From Mesostigma viride (lineage: Eukaryota; Streptophyta; Mesostigmatophyceae; Mesostigmatales; Mesostigmataceae), in NCBI GenBank assembly GCA_009746045.1, contig RPFO01000027.1, positions 6,204,044 to 6,268,043 on the forward strand: a DNA stretch of 64,000 bases, given 5' to 3'. Shown here one piece after another: positions 54,766-63,894 of this stretch. Below the pieces are notes generated by a model that did no database searches, was not told the origin of the DNA, and saw only the letters and a list, made by a program, of their open reading frames with translations. The translations under genes and the position numbers were made by a program. Each line of letters starts with the position of its first letter. Position 1 is the stretch's first letter.

Positions 54766-55199
54766 TTTTTCTGGCTATCTTCATCTCCATGTTACACCAT
54801 CGCGGATTTATGCTCACGTGACGCAGTCTGCGTGTTGATTAATCAATTTGAGCTAGGCTCGCATGGATATTTTGCCTTCATATGTTGTCCTGATCAAGGA
54901 GTATCGATTAGACTGATAGTCTTTCTATCCACACCTCGTGGACACGAGAGCAAGCAACCATCGAAGCTAGGTTGTCTTCACGCTAAGTATATTCTGATTT
55001 GGCACGCCGCAAATTAAGGTGAAAACCATTTGCGTTCAGTGCCGGTCCGCAGAAAACGCGATCTGCAAATGAATCCGACCGGAATCGAACTGGGGACCTC
55101 TCGCACCAACTTTTGCTGACTATAGGACGGACGTCTCCGGATCCTAAGGCATCGCCAACTTACACCTACAGTCATCCGCAAAAGTTCTCCTTTCCGGGG
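54766..55199. other. Unassigned, with family B palindrome and a tRNA-like B box
   Basis: A damaged CACGTGACGCAGTCTGCGTG sits at 54813-54832 with a TTGATTAATCAATT tail. At about 55080-55105 the minus strand reads CCCCAGTTCGATTCCGGT, a good T-arm/B-box match, preceded by TAGTCAGCAAAAGTTGGT, but no full tRNA fold is possible. Confidence 0.35.
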
Positions 55200-57530
55200 A
55201 GTGATTAATTAATTAATTAATTAATTAATTAATTAAACTCGTGCTCCCGTTGGGGAGTCACGGAGCACCGAAGTGCTTTTAATCCCTGTGTGTGCACTAC
55301 AGGAGAAAGGGCAGAGACCCCCAGTCTCCTTCATGCCAAAGGCATGCCACAGCTGCAATCGGGCGCGGCTAGCTAAAAGGACAGGCTAACGATCCGGCAA
55401 ACTGTGGGTGCAATAAGACCCATGTGAGCATATCATAGCAAGGAGCGTGGGCAAGTAATCTGAACATAGCCAGGGCGTAGCATGGCTGTACTAGAACTAG
55501 GCTAAGGCTATGGCTGGTTGTGTACCGTGCGTTGGCGGCACGTGACTAGGTGTGTTGGCACAGCTAGGCAAACATTCTAGGCATGGCTGCCTTAGCGACA
55601 GTGACTCCAATGGTTACAAGCTAGGGCTATTGCTATTCTAGCCCGCTGGGGGCGTCCACATCTTGTGGTTGATCATCAGGTCCCCGCCCCTCCAGTACAC
55701 CTTGGGCTTCTGGGGGTCCTGCTTATGGCGGAGGTATTCCGGCCACAGGTCGCGTCGCTGCTGTTGCTGAGCGGGGGTTAGGTCGTCATCCAGCGTCCAG
55801 GTGAGGTCGTGCAACCGCTTGCGACGAGAGAGGAACCGCTGCTTATCCTCAGGGGAGATGAAGGTGAGCAGGACTGGTGGGGTGGCCGCCTTGTCCCGTG
55901 AGTGGGGAAGGCACCCACGCAGTTCTACCTCACCTACCAGGCCCATGAGGGTAAGAAGCTGGTTCTTGATCTCGTCAGCAAGGGAGGTTGACGTCTCACC
56001 TGGCTTCTGGGGGAAGCGACGTAGCACCACTCGGCACTCGCGGCGAGCGCGATCGGTGACCTCCCGTTGCTGGGCCTGGCGGTGGTCCTCCAGCTCCTGG
56101 AGCTTCGTGGCGATGGCGTCGGTGGTGGAGGCGGTCGCTGACCGCAGCAGGTCCGCGTAGGAGAGCGGGAGGTCACCAGCATCCTGCCGGGGTGGCTGGG
56201 AGGCAATGGTGGCCGTCTGCTCCGCTAGCTTTGGGACCTGTGTGGCCAGCCGATCAAGTTTCGTTTAAGTGGCCAGCCGGAGCGGCTGCTTAGGTTTTAG
56301 CGGACAAGTGTTCGAAGCGCGTCATTGGTGAATTACTTGGGAACTTGGGTTTCCCCGCGAAACTCCAACCGCACGTTCAGATTTCCAAATCTCAAGTAAA
56401 GTTCGGCGCAACTTTCTGAACGGGGGCAGTTGACGAGCAGCATTCCTCCGGACGAATGAATTGCGTTCCATACTTGCGCAAAATTTTGAAAGGTAGCTTG
56501 CGTGCAGCCCTACTAAAATTTGCGCGGACGTTCAGATTTCCAAATCTCGGGTAAATTTCGGCGGAACTTTCTGAACGGGGGTAGTTGGCGGGCAGCGTTC
56601 CTCCAGACGAATGAAATGCGTTCCATACTAGCGCAAAATTTTGAAAGGTAGCTTGCGTGCAGCCCTACTAAAATTTGCGCGAAGTGTGGGACTGAAAATT
56701 CGTAACGGAAACTTTTTGGTAGTTGCCGTCACTTCCTTTTGTGCAAACGTGTGGGAGTGAAAATTCGTAACGGAAACTTTTTGGTAGTTGCCGTCACTTC
56801 ATTTTGCGCGAGTGTTGGGCTGAAAATTCGTAACGGAAACTTTTTGGTAGTTGGCGTCACTTCCTTTGGTTCGACTGAAAATTCGCTGAAATTCGCTGAA
56901 TTCGTACCGTAGCCTAATTTTTTAGTACCTCGAAGTGACGGGGCACCTAAAAATTTGCCCACAAGTACACTTGGCAGCGCGCTTACTGGGAAAAATTGTA
57001 CAGCCGCTCCGGCGGGCCACTTGAACGAATTGTAATCGGCCGAGGCTCGGTGTGGGCGGTGATGGCCTCAAGCTTCTTCATGAGCACGCCGCACTTGCCT
57101 TCCACCTGGTTAAGGCGAGAGACAAGTGCAGCATGCGTTTCCGAAGCCTGCGCCGCGGTGTGTAGCGCCGTGAACTGTGGTTGTAGCTTGTGGACGACCT
57201 TGGTTTCCACGTTGGAGACCCGGGCCTCGACCGTGTTGAGCGTGGTGTTCAGCGAGGTCATCTTCTCGGCCAGCGGCCAGGTCACGTGCTCCTCCAGCAC
57301 TGCGCGGATGTCATCCTTGCAGAGGGAGGAAGCCGATGGGGCTGCCGGCTGTGCGGGGGCTGGGGCGTTGAGTGCGTTCCAAAGTGCTCTGTGGATGTCG
57401 CCGGAGCTGCGCTGGTAGTAGCTGGTAAAGATAAACAGGCGTTGGCGGGATTCGTCACAGGTGTACGTAGAGCCAGGACGTGTCGCGGTAGTCGATAGCC
57501 GCCCCCCCTCGGGGAGTGATGCAAGCTAAG
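55200..57530 (-). mobile_element. Half-LINE family H, copy 2, interrupted
   Basis: The minus-strand tail (TTAA repeats and GTGCTCCCGTTGGGGAGTCA) is at 55205-55262, followed by the 3' UTR and then ORF1 in two parts. These are 56206-55638 (RRM-like and C-terminal region) and 57300-56983 (coiled coil, EKMTSLNTTLNTVEARVSNV). The break is the inverted-repeat insertion at 56249-57040. As in copy 1, no RT lies between ORF1 and tail. Confidence 0.8.
56249..57040. mobile_element. 792-bp terminal-inverted-repeat insertion
   Basis: The 40-bp ends are inverted copies with about 34 matches: both contain GCCGAT, TTCGTT, AAGTGGCC and GCCGGAGCGGCTG. The interior has a ~155-bp direct repeat (about 56375-56525 and 56530-56680, with CTTTCTGAACGGGGG and GGTAGCTTGCGTGCAGCC). 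A ~62-bp unit repeats three times (56695-56870, with GTAACGGAAACTTTTTGGTA). No ORF; a MITE-like DNA transposon is likely. The target duplication could not be fixed. Confidence 0.75.
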
Positions 57531-57654
57531 TATATTTCTATCTCATGCAAACCAGCCGAGCCTGGAGCTATTGAAGTGACGTGAGCTCGAGATAAGATCT
57601 TTTGTTTCAGCCAAAAGGAAGAATGTCAAGTTTTCCTTCTTACATGGGGCTGTC

Positions 57655-57840
57655 TGGCTCACGCGCCAGCCCCTGTGGACAAGCCCCCTCCCCCCAAGCG
57701 GAAGGGGCGCTTTGCTGAGCAGCGTAGTTAGGATCGATTTTCTAGACTATATATAGCTTAGAGTTAGCTAAGTTCGATTCCGCGGCTTCGCCCACCTCCA
57801 TCCATCCAGCAAGGAATATGTGCTACATGATCTCCCACAC
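57655..57840 (+). mobile_element. LINE family A-like 3' fragment
   Basis: C-terminal coding remnant (APVDKPPPPKRKGRFAEQ) and 3' UTR (TAGACTATATATAGCTTAGA, CACCTCCATCCATCCAGCAA) up to GTGCTACATGATCTCCCA. It then switches to family B without the usual tail. Confidence 0.7.
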
Positions 57841-58695
57841 TCCGCCTCTTAGACGACACCGAGGTCCCCTACCCTACTTCAGTCCGCTTCAAGCTGCTCG
57901 GCAGCTGGCTTCCCGACTGCGAGGACGACCTGTCGACACGGATCGGCATGGCGTGGGCGCACCTCCATGACCACCGCCGCTGGTGGAGCAACCCCGCCCT
58001 ACCCCGGATCGTCAAGCGTGACCTCTTCAAGGTCGTCATTCTGACGATCCTGACCTACGGCGCCGAGACCTGGACACTGCCGCAGGAGCTGGAGCAACGA
58101 CTCGACGGCAACGTCACCAAGATGCTGCGCAAGGCCCTTAACATCCCCTTTGGTTTGCACATTAGTAATGAGGATTTGTACGCTGCTTTGCCCTATGTTT
58201 CCCACATTATTAGGCACAGGCGCCTGGGCCTAGCCGGGCACCTGGCCCGCACAGATCAGGTACGTAGACACATCAGATAGACTAGCTGGCACCAAACCCG
58301 CCCAGCCTGGGCGCTATGTCCTCACCTGGCGGGCCCCAGGCCGCGCGCGGCAGGGTCGCCACCCGTGGACTTTTCGTGATAGACTCGGCATGGACATGTG
58401 CTACACTAGACGCGACGGGCTCACGCCCGGGCAGCCTCCTGGTTTGTCTGTAATATGGAGGCCGGCAGATGGTACGCAAGGATAGATGGCAAGTAGTGAT
58501 GAAGGAGACCACCCCCAAGTCTGTGGGGGCTCCGCGTGTGACCGCATATGGCATTCATAGCGATTCGGGCCGCGGTGCCCACACCCCTGTAACTAGGACC
58601 TAGATAGCTTACACCATCCATTCCATCCCATGTTCCCCTCCCACTGAGGACTTGTGCTCACGTGACGCAGTCACATGTCTATTAATTAATTAATT
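57841..58695 (+). pseudogene. LINE family B RT C-terminal fragment and 3' end
   Basis: The best family B coding stretch: RFKLLGSWLPDCEDDLSTRI, KRDLFKVVILTILTYGAETW, NVTKMLRKALNIPFGLHISN and RHRRLGLAGHLARTDQV, ending in a stop near 58278. A frameshifted remainder follows (VIWRQMVRKDRWQVVM-like), then a 3' UTR with CACTGAGGACTTGTGCTCAC, the palindrome (GTGACGCAGTCACATG) and an ATTAATTAA tail. Confidence 0.8.
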
Positions 58696-58748
58696 AATTT
58701 ATCTCCCAACGGAGTCATGTCATAATTGAATTTTAATTTAATTTTAAT
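58696..58748 (+). mobile_element. LINE family A tail
   Basis: TATCTCCCAACGGAGTCATG followed by TTTTAATTTAATTTTAA; directly adjoins the family B tail. It is also the inner end of the inverted segmental duplication. Confidence 0.65.
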
Positions 58749-59503
58749 GGGGCTGTCGCAGGTAGGAGCTGTGCTTGCCACCCAAATCTGGGGCATTTCA
58801 TGAACTGCACATCATGGACTGCATTTCATGGAATGCACTTCATTGACTGCATTTCATTATTATCGTTAATTATTTACACGTAGACTGAGTCACGTGAGCA
58901 GAAGTCCTCCTTCATGAAATGCAGTCCTCACCGACTGCATTTTTGGACTGCAATGGACCTAGCATTGCAGTCCCTCACTGTCCAATAATAACTGGGCATG
59001 GCAGACTGACAAGCAGACTGACAGATCTCATGCATTGCCGCCAAAGCTCTTCCCAGCCCGCGTACAGCTAGTAGGCACGGCATCTAGCTATATACCCAAG
59101 CTGGCATAAAAACTACCAGCGTGTTGCATTCTCAGGGCTTGTGCGCTGTCCACTGAGCGACAACAAGCCCAGGCCCAGGGTTATAGGCAATCACGACAGC
59201 CCCTTGCATTAGCCAGCGAAGTTGCAACGGAACCGCGCCGCTCTTCCTGTTAAAAAAAGGAGGCCGTTTCCAGACCAAGCTCATCCGCGAAACTCGAATC
59301 TCAACATCCAATTGCAAAGGCCCTCATGTGGGCTCGCTGCAGACAGCTTAAAACTGCCGCACGAATCCCAGTTGCCTGTACACACTGAGATTGTCTCAGA
59401 ACCGCAGGATGTTTGCAACGACCTCTTGCGGGAACGGAGGAACCGCACAGCGCCCTTTTGGGCCCAGAATGCATCCAACAAGCCCAGGTGGGGGTCAGCA
59501 CTT
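58715..59503 (-). repeat. Right arm of the ~790-bp inverted segmental duplication
   Basis: Reverse-complement partner of 53317-54107. On the minus strand the shared frame is longer here (59652-59281, 123 codons), running LGLLDAFWAQKGAVRFL to RFEFRG. The 54.1-58.7 kb interval between the arms holds only mobile elements. Confidence 0.88.
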
Positions 59504-60309
59504 GGAATGTCTAGGACCATGAGGACCCATGGCAGGGTGTACCATGAAGCTTGCCCTAGCGGGAACCACTCAGGCACAAGGCGCAGGAGCCCCCAACCGC
59601 CAGACTGGCTTGGGATGGGCATCAAAGCGTCCTTTTGTGGTGGCGGTGGCATATGTCTCCCTCAAATGTCCAGCATCGCCATGGAACAGGAAAAACGGCT
59701 GACTTGCCTCCAAGGGGGTAGCTCCCACTCGTCCCAAGCTGCAGGCCAGCCAACCGCAACATGCCATGCCACCACAGTAAGTGGAGAGGAAAGTGGCCAG
59801 TTCTGACCGCTGCTCACATGCGCAGGAGCGTGTGCATGTGCATGCCGTTTTGGCGGCGAGGCCGTGCCACCCACCACGATGATGCCACCCAGCCTCGACG
59901 AGCGGCGTGCCTCTCGTAGCCGTCCGCACAGGTTGCCTCGCTGTGCGCGCTCATCAACGAGGGCTGAAGGTGCCTGCCCTTTGCTGCGTGTTCAACAACC
60001 AGGCGGCGACGTGGCTGGCAAGGTTGGGTAAAAGCATGCAACTGGCAAGATGATGCGCTCGATGCTCGCTACGGCTTTGCCAGGTCGGAGTGTGAACATG
60101 TTGCCGCCCCGCGTTCCTGCGCTCATCTCCCGTCTCCCTTGACGTTCGGCCAACCAATTTTTTGGCCAACCACCCGCTACACGTCGCCCGGCGCCTCGTG
60201 TCTCTTTCAGTTAGTTTCAGGTAATTTGTTGGTAGCCAGGGACAGTCGTTGGTCTACACAACTTCGGCCTCCAGAACACCCGGATATAAGTGCATCAACG
60301 ACCTGGCGC
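59504..60309. other. Intergenic, 3' side of the PP5 gene
   Basis: No gene recognised and no clear poly(A) signal for the phosphatase gene found. Open frames here lack domain features. Confidence 0.4.
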
Positions 60310-63300
60310 CTACATGAAGTTCATCAGGGGGCTGGCGTACGCCATCGGGCGCACCTCCGGGTGCGGCTGCAAGTTGGGGGGAAATGCAGGCGGCAAGAAA
60401 AGGTGCCATGCATACATAATAGAAAGTATAAATTACCAACATATTAAATACGAAGTATTCATCTATAAAGTATACATCACCCATTGATAAAAACTGATTG
60501 CGACCAATGGCCAATTTAAATTGGTGACAAAACAGGAGGACGATGGACAAGCAGAGACAAGTTGCCAGGAAGAGCTGTGCCAGGTTAATAACAAGTACAC
60601 AAAGCTTGCTGCATGAAGCGATAACGTTGGCGTACTCAGATATGGGAAACTTGACCACCTTGCCAACCTTGCGCAATGAAGCACAAGCCTTGATCTGCAC
60701 AGGCAGGCACTCCGACAAGAATGGGCAGCTGGTCATGCAAACCTAGTCTAGGAGAGGATCTACGCATAGCCTAGCATGTGGTATCTTTGCATGGTCTGGC
60801 ACATTTGCATGATCGATGATTTTTGCACACTCTTAAATATCCGAGTCCCACTCCATTAATCGAGAGTATTTGCACACGCGGCGCGTCGGATCACTCGAAT
60901 TCACGAACAGCAGCACTGCGCGCACGCACCACCGCGGACAACTGCTGCGTAACGTAGGGTTTAGGGTATAGGGCATATTGTCTACGGTTTAGGGCGGGTG
61001 TAAGACTTAGGGTCACCATGCACCACCGCGGACAACTGCTGCATAGGGTCAAGGTGTAGCAAGTAGTGTGTAGGGTGTAAAGGACTAGGGTTGAAGATCT
61101 AGGGCTGAAGGTCCCCGGGTCTCCACCCACCACAGCGGAGAACTGCTCGAAGACGGGCTTCATGTCCGACTCAAAGCGGATGAACGCGCCCTTGTTGCCC
61201 ATCTGGCGGGGGGGGCAGACACGGAGGAGAAGGGTAGCACCATGCCATGGCACGTGCACGGTTAGCGTACCTCAAAACGGATAAACGCGCAATTTTCGAA
61301 ATATTTCCCATCTGGCTGTGGTGGGGTGGGTTTGGTTGTAGCACCATGCCTCGAGCAAGCACGCTTTCAATCTGAACGGAACGCGTGATAGGAAAGATCC
61401 ATCTGATTGCATTACGCACTAATGTCATCCTGAAAAACCTTACAATGACCAGAAGCACTCTCAGAAGCCAGGCCAAGAACCTGGCCATACCTCTCCGAAC
61501 GTTTTTCCGAATGTTCACTATCCATTTCAGGCCTGGATGGACCAAACGAGTGACAGTGACACTCCATAAGCGAGTGGCATTCCATTAGCGACTAATAGAT
61601 GAAGTGGTTCCCCTTCACAACCCACCACGTACAGCCCTCACGTTCCCCCTCACAACCCACCACGTACAGCCCTCGAGTTCACAACCCACCACGTACAGCC
61701 CTCGAGTTCCCCTTCACAACCCACCACGTACAGCCCTCGAGTTCACAACCCACCACGTACAGCGCTCAAGTTCCCCTTCACAACCCACCACGTACAGCGC
61801 TCAAGCCTTCACAACCCACCACGTACAGCCCTCACGTTCCCCTTCACAACCCACCACGTACAGCGCTCAAGTTCCCCTTCACAACCCACCACGTACAGCC
61901 CTCGAGTTCACAACCCACCACGTACAGCCCTCGAGTTCACAACCCACCACGTACAGCCCTCACGTTCCCCTTCACAACCCACCACGTACAGCCCTCGAGT
62001 TCCCCTTCACAACCCACCACGTACAGCCCTCGAGTTCACAACCCACCACGTACAGCGCTCAAGTTCCCCTTCACAACCCACCACGTACAGCGCTCAAGCC
62101 TTCACAACCCACCACGTACAGCCCTCACGTTCCCCTTCACAACCCACCACGTACAGCCCTCAAGTTCCCCTCCTTCACAACCCACCACGTACAGCCCTCA
62201 AGTTCCGAGAGAAAAGTGCGACGCTGCTGCCACATGAAACGATGCTCTGCAAGCACCCAAGCGGCAGCAGGGAATACACCACGCTGGACGTTTGCACCTG
62301 CCGCCGACCTGCATGATCACGCTCGTTGCCAGCACGCAGTGCGGCTAGACGTTGCTGCTGCGTCAACTGGCAGCGCCACCCCCCTGGCCGCATTCACCAG
62401 AACACTTTGGTCGCAAGAAAGATTGGTCCTCGGGGCCACCCGCCTGGTCGCAGTAGTTTTGCTACTACTCTTAAGTATACACTAGGACTACCTTGCTGCC
62501 CATGATGCGGCCACCCACCTGGTCGCAATAGTTTAGGACTGTACTCTTGGCACAAGGGAACCTCAAAGGGACCCACCTGGTCGCAGTAGTTTGGCGCCGA
62601 GAAGACCGTGATGCACTTTCCGCCGTGCTCCACCTCATACCCTTCTTCCTTGACCTCGTGCGAGCGCACAACAAGCTCTGGTGCACCCACAAGAAGGCAG
62701 GGAAATACAAGCGGAACAAGAGAGGGGGAGGTTAGTCAAGGGCACCCCCCTCCCCCGTTGCACCTTCTAGCTTTAGGCAGGGAAATACAAGCGGAACAAG
62801 AGAGGGGGAGGTTAGTCAAGGGCACCCCCTCCCCCATTGCACCTTCTAGCTTTAGGCAGGGAGTTACAAGCGGAACAAGAGAGGGGGAGGTTAGTCAAGG
62901 GCACCCCCTCCCCCGTTGCACCTTCTAGCTTTAGGCAGGGAGTTACAAGTGAAACAACGAGAAAGCCGTCAAGCTGCTTCGTACGATCAACGGATAAAAG
63001 AACCCTTCCCCCCTGCACCTCGTCGAGCGCACCACCCGCTCAGGGGCACCAACCAAAGGGGGGGGGGTAACGAGCAAGCCATAGAGTTTACTGGTAAGAT
63101 GACTCAATATACTAAGCAAGCAAGCGATAGAGTTTACTAGCAAGATGACTCGTTTACTAAGCAAGCAAGCGATAGGGTTTACTAGTAAGATGACTCGATA
63201 TACTAAGCAAGCGATAGACTATATTAGTAAGATGACTCAATATACTAAGCAAGCAAGCGATAGAGTTTACTAGTAAGATGACTCCATATACTGAGCAAGC

Positions 63301-63824
63301 GATAGGGTTTACTAGCAAGATGACTCAATATACCATGCTAACCCATTGCGGGTACTGGTGTAATGCATGCAGACCTGAGAGTAGGCCACATCCGCCAGAT
63401 GTTAATTAATAATCACTTTATCATCGTAGTATGTAGATTGGTTAATTAGCAACTGGTATCTGGTCGCTATTGCCTGCTCTGGAGAGATTTTCTTTCCCCC
63501 ACTCCCCCCCATCATCCCTAACCCATGCTGTTCATCTACAGACAATGTCCTTGGCCCTACCCCCATCATCCAGCACCAAGGTTGGTAGTCTAAACTAAAT
63601 ATTCCCCCCCCCACACACACAGGTTGTTGTCTTCAAGAAGTTGGATGATGTTGTCTACATTGTCTGAAGACAATGTCCACCCCCCCATCATCCCTCACCT
63701 AAGTTGTTCGTCTTCAAGAAGTTGTTGGTCACGTCGGGGCCGAACGCGACGCCCACGCCACGCTTGCTGGGTGAGCGGCCGAGCATCGGCGCCGGGTCAC
63801 TCCACAGTGCTTCGCACATGATGC
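60310..63824 (-). CDS. PP5-type serine/threonine protein phosphatase, C-terminal part
   Basis: Four terminal exons on the minus strand with matching phases: 63824-63699, 62677-62577, 61202-61131 and 60366-60310 (stop TAG). They encode [20 protein letters not shown], then [19 protein letters not shown], then [20 protein letters not shown], then [20 protein letters not shown], then [15 protein letters not shown] and [22 protein letters not shown] supplies a metal-ligand histidine and SAPNYC is the PPP-family substrate loop. 'GRSPSKRGV.v.FGPDVT' and the 'PHP.VrPMaYA' end distinguish PP5 from PP1 and PP2A. PP5 normally has N-terminal TPRs that bind Hsp90 and inhibit the enzyme; these and the first metal motifs lie beyond the right edge. 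Splice sites include TTGCAG|GCATC, TTAG|GTGAGG, CACCAG|AGCTT, GACCAG|GTGGGT, GCCAG|ATGGG, CTGTG|GTGGGT and TTGCAG|CCGCA. Confidence 0.88.
60925..61150 (-). repeat. Copies of the PP5 exon-3 donor, in telomere-like sequence
   Basis: The exon end GAGCAGTTCTCCGCTGTG|GT recurs in the intron as GCAGCAGTTGTCCGCGGTGG at about 61023-61046 and 60926-60950. Between them the plus strand has scattered TTTAGGG, TAGGGT and GTTTAGGG words (60955-61110), like degraded plant/algal telomere repeat. Confidence 0.8.
61265..61320 (-). repeat. Decayed copy of the PP5 exon-3 acceptor
   Basis: Upstream of the true exon start (GCCAG|ATGGGCAACAAGGG) lies GCCAGATGGGAAATATTTCG, then GCGCGTTTATCCGTTTTGAG, matching the exon's GCGCGTTCATCCGCTTTGAG. 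A copy of acceptor plus about 40 bp of exon, now with an insertion that breaks the frame. Confidence 0.82.
61597..62215. repeat. Minisatellite in PP5 intron (24/33-bp units)
   Basis: Over 20 copies of ACAACCCACCACGTACAGC followed by CCTCGAGTT or GCTCAAGTT with an optional CCCCTTC block, so units alternate between about 24 and 33 bp. Higher-order repetition is visible. Long open frames here are artefacts. Confidence 0.95.
62436..62540 (-). repeat. Copies of the PP5 exon-2 donor
   Basis: The exon end AACTACTGCGACCAG|GTGGGT (62577/62576) recurs on the minus strand as AACTATTGCGACCAGGTGGG at about 62511-62534 and AACTACTGCGACCAGGCGGG at about 62439-62460. The first keeps a usable GT. Confidence 0.88.
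62695..62950. repeat. ~80-bp tandem repeat beside the PP5 exon-2 acceptor
   Basis: Three full copies and a partial one of a unit from GGCAGGGAAATACAAGCGG through GAGGTTAGTCAAGGGCACCC to CACCTTCTAGCTTTA. The unit starts in the intron directly upstream of exon 2. Confidence 0.93.
63000..63060 (-). repeat. Decayed copy of the PP5 exon-2 acceptor
   Basis: The minus strand reads TTGGTGCCCCTGAGCGGGTG, then GTGCGCTCGACGAGGTGCAG. The true sequence reads GGGTGCACCAGAGCTTGTTG, then TGCGCTCGCACGAGGTCAAG. Acceptor plus about 35 bp of exon are recognisable, but the AG is lost. Confidence 0.8.
63075..63345. repeat. ~45-bp imperfect tandem repeat in PP5 intron
   Basis: Six to seven copies of GCAAGCGATAGAGTTTACTA followed by GTAAGATGACTCAATATACT, with variable spacing. 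Confidence 0.9.
63520..63660 (-). repeat. Copies of the PP5 exon-1 donor
   Basis: The true end reads CAACTTCTTGAAGACGAACA, then ACTTAG|GTGAGGGATGATGG. Downstream, 63622-63650 reads CAACTTCTTGAAGACAACAA then CCTGTGTGTG. A weaker copy at 63505-63550 reads GATGAACAGCATGGGTTAGG then GATGATGG. Confidence 0.75.
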
Positions 63825-63894
63825 CTGCAACATAATTTCAAAATAACACAGGCAGCCAACGAGGTTATGCAACAAGAAAAGCAGGGATGAGCAC

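Noticed and set aside
55070-55160. tRNA gene on the minus strand
   Set aside because: A good B box is present, but the anticodon arm is missing and the acceptor stem cannot form.
61599-62485. Frames of 212 and 293 codons
   Set aside because: Translation of the PP5-intron minisatellite in two frames, not a protein gene.
62505-62540. Alternative 3' end of PP5 exon 2 at the second GACCAG|GTGGG
   Set aside because: Using it would add intron sequence and break the conserved CDQ-MGNKGA junction; kept only as a donor echo.
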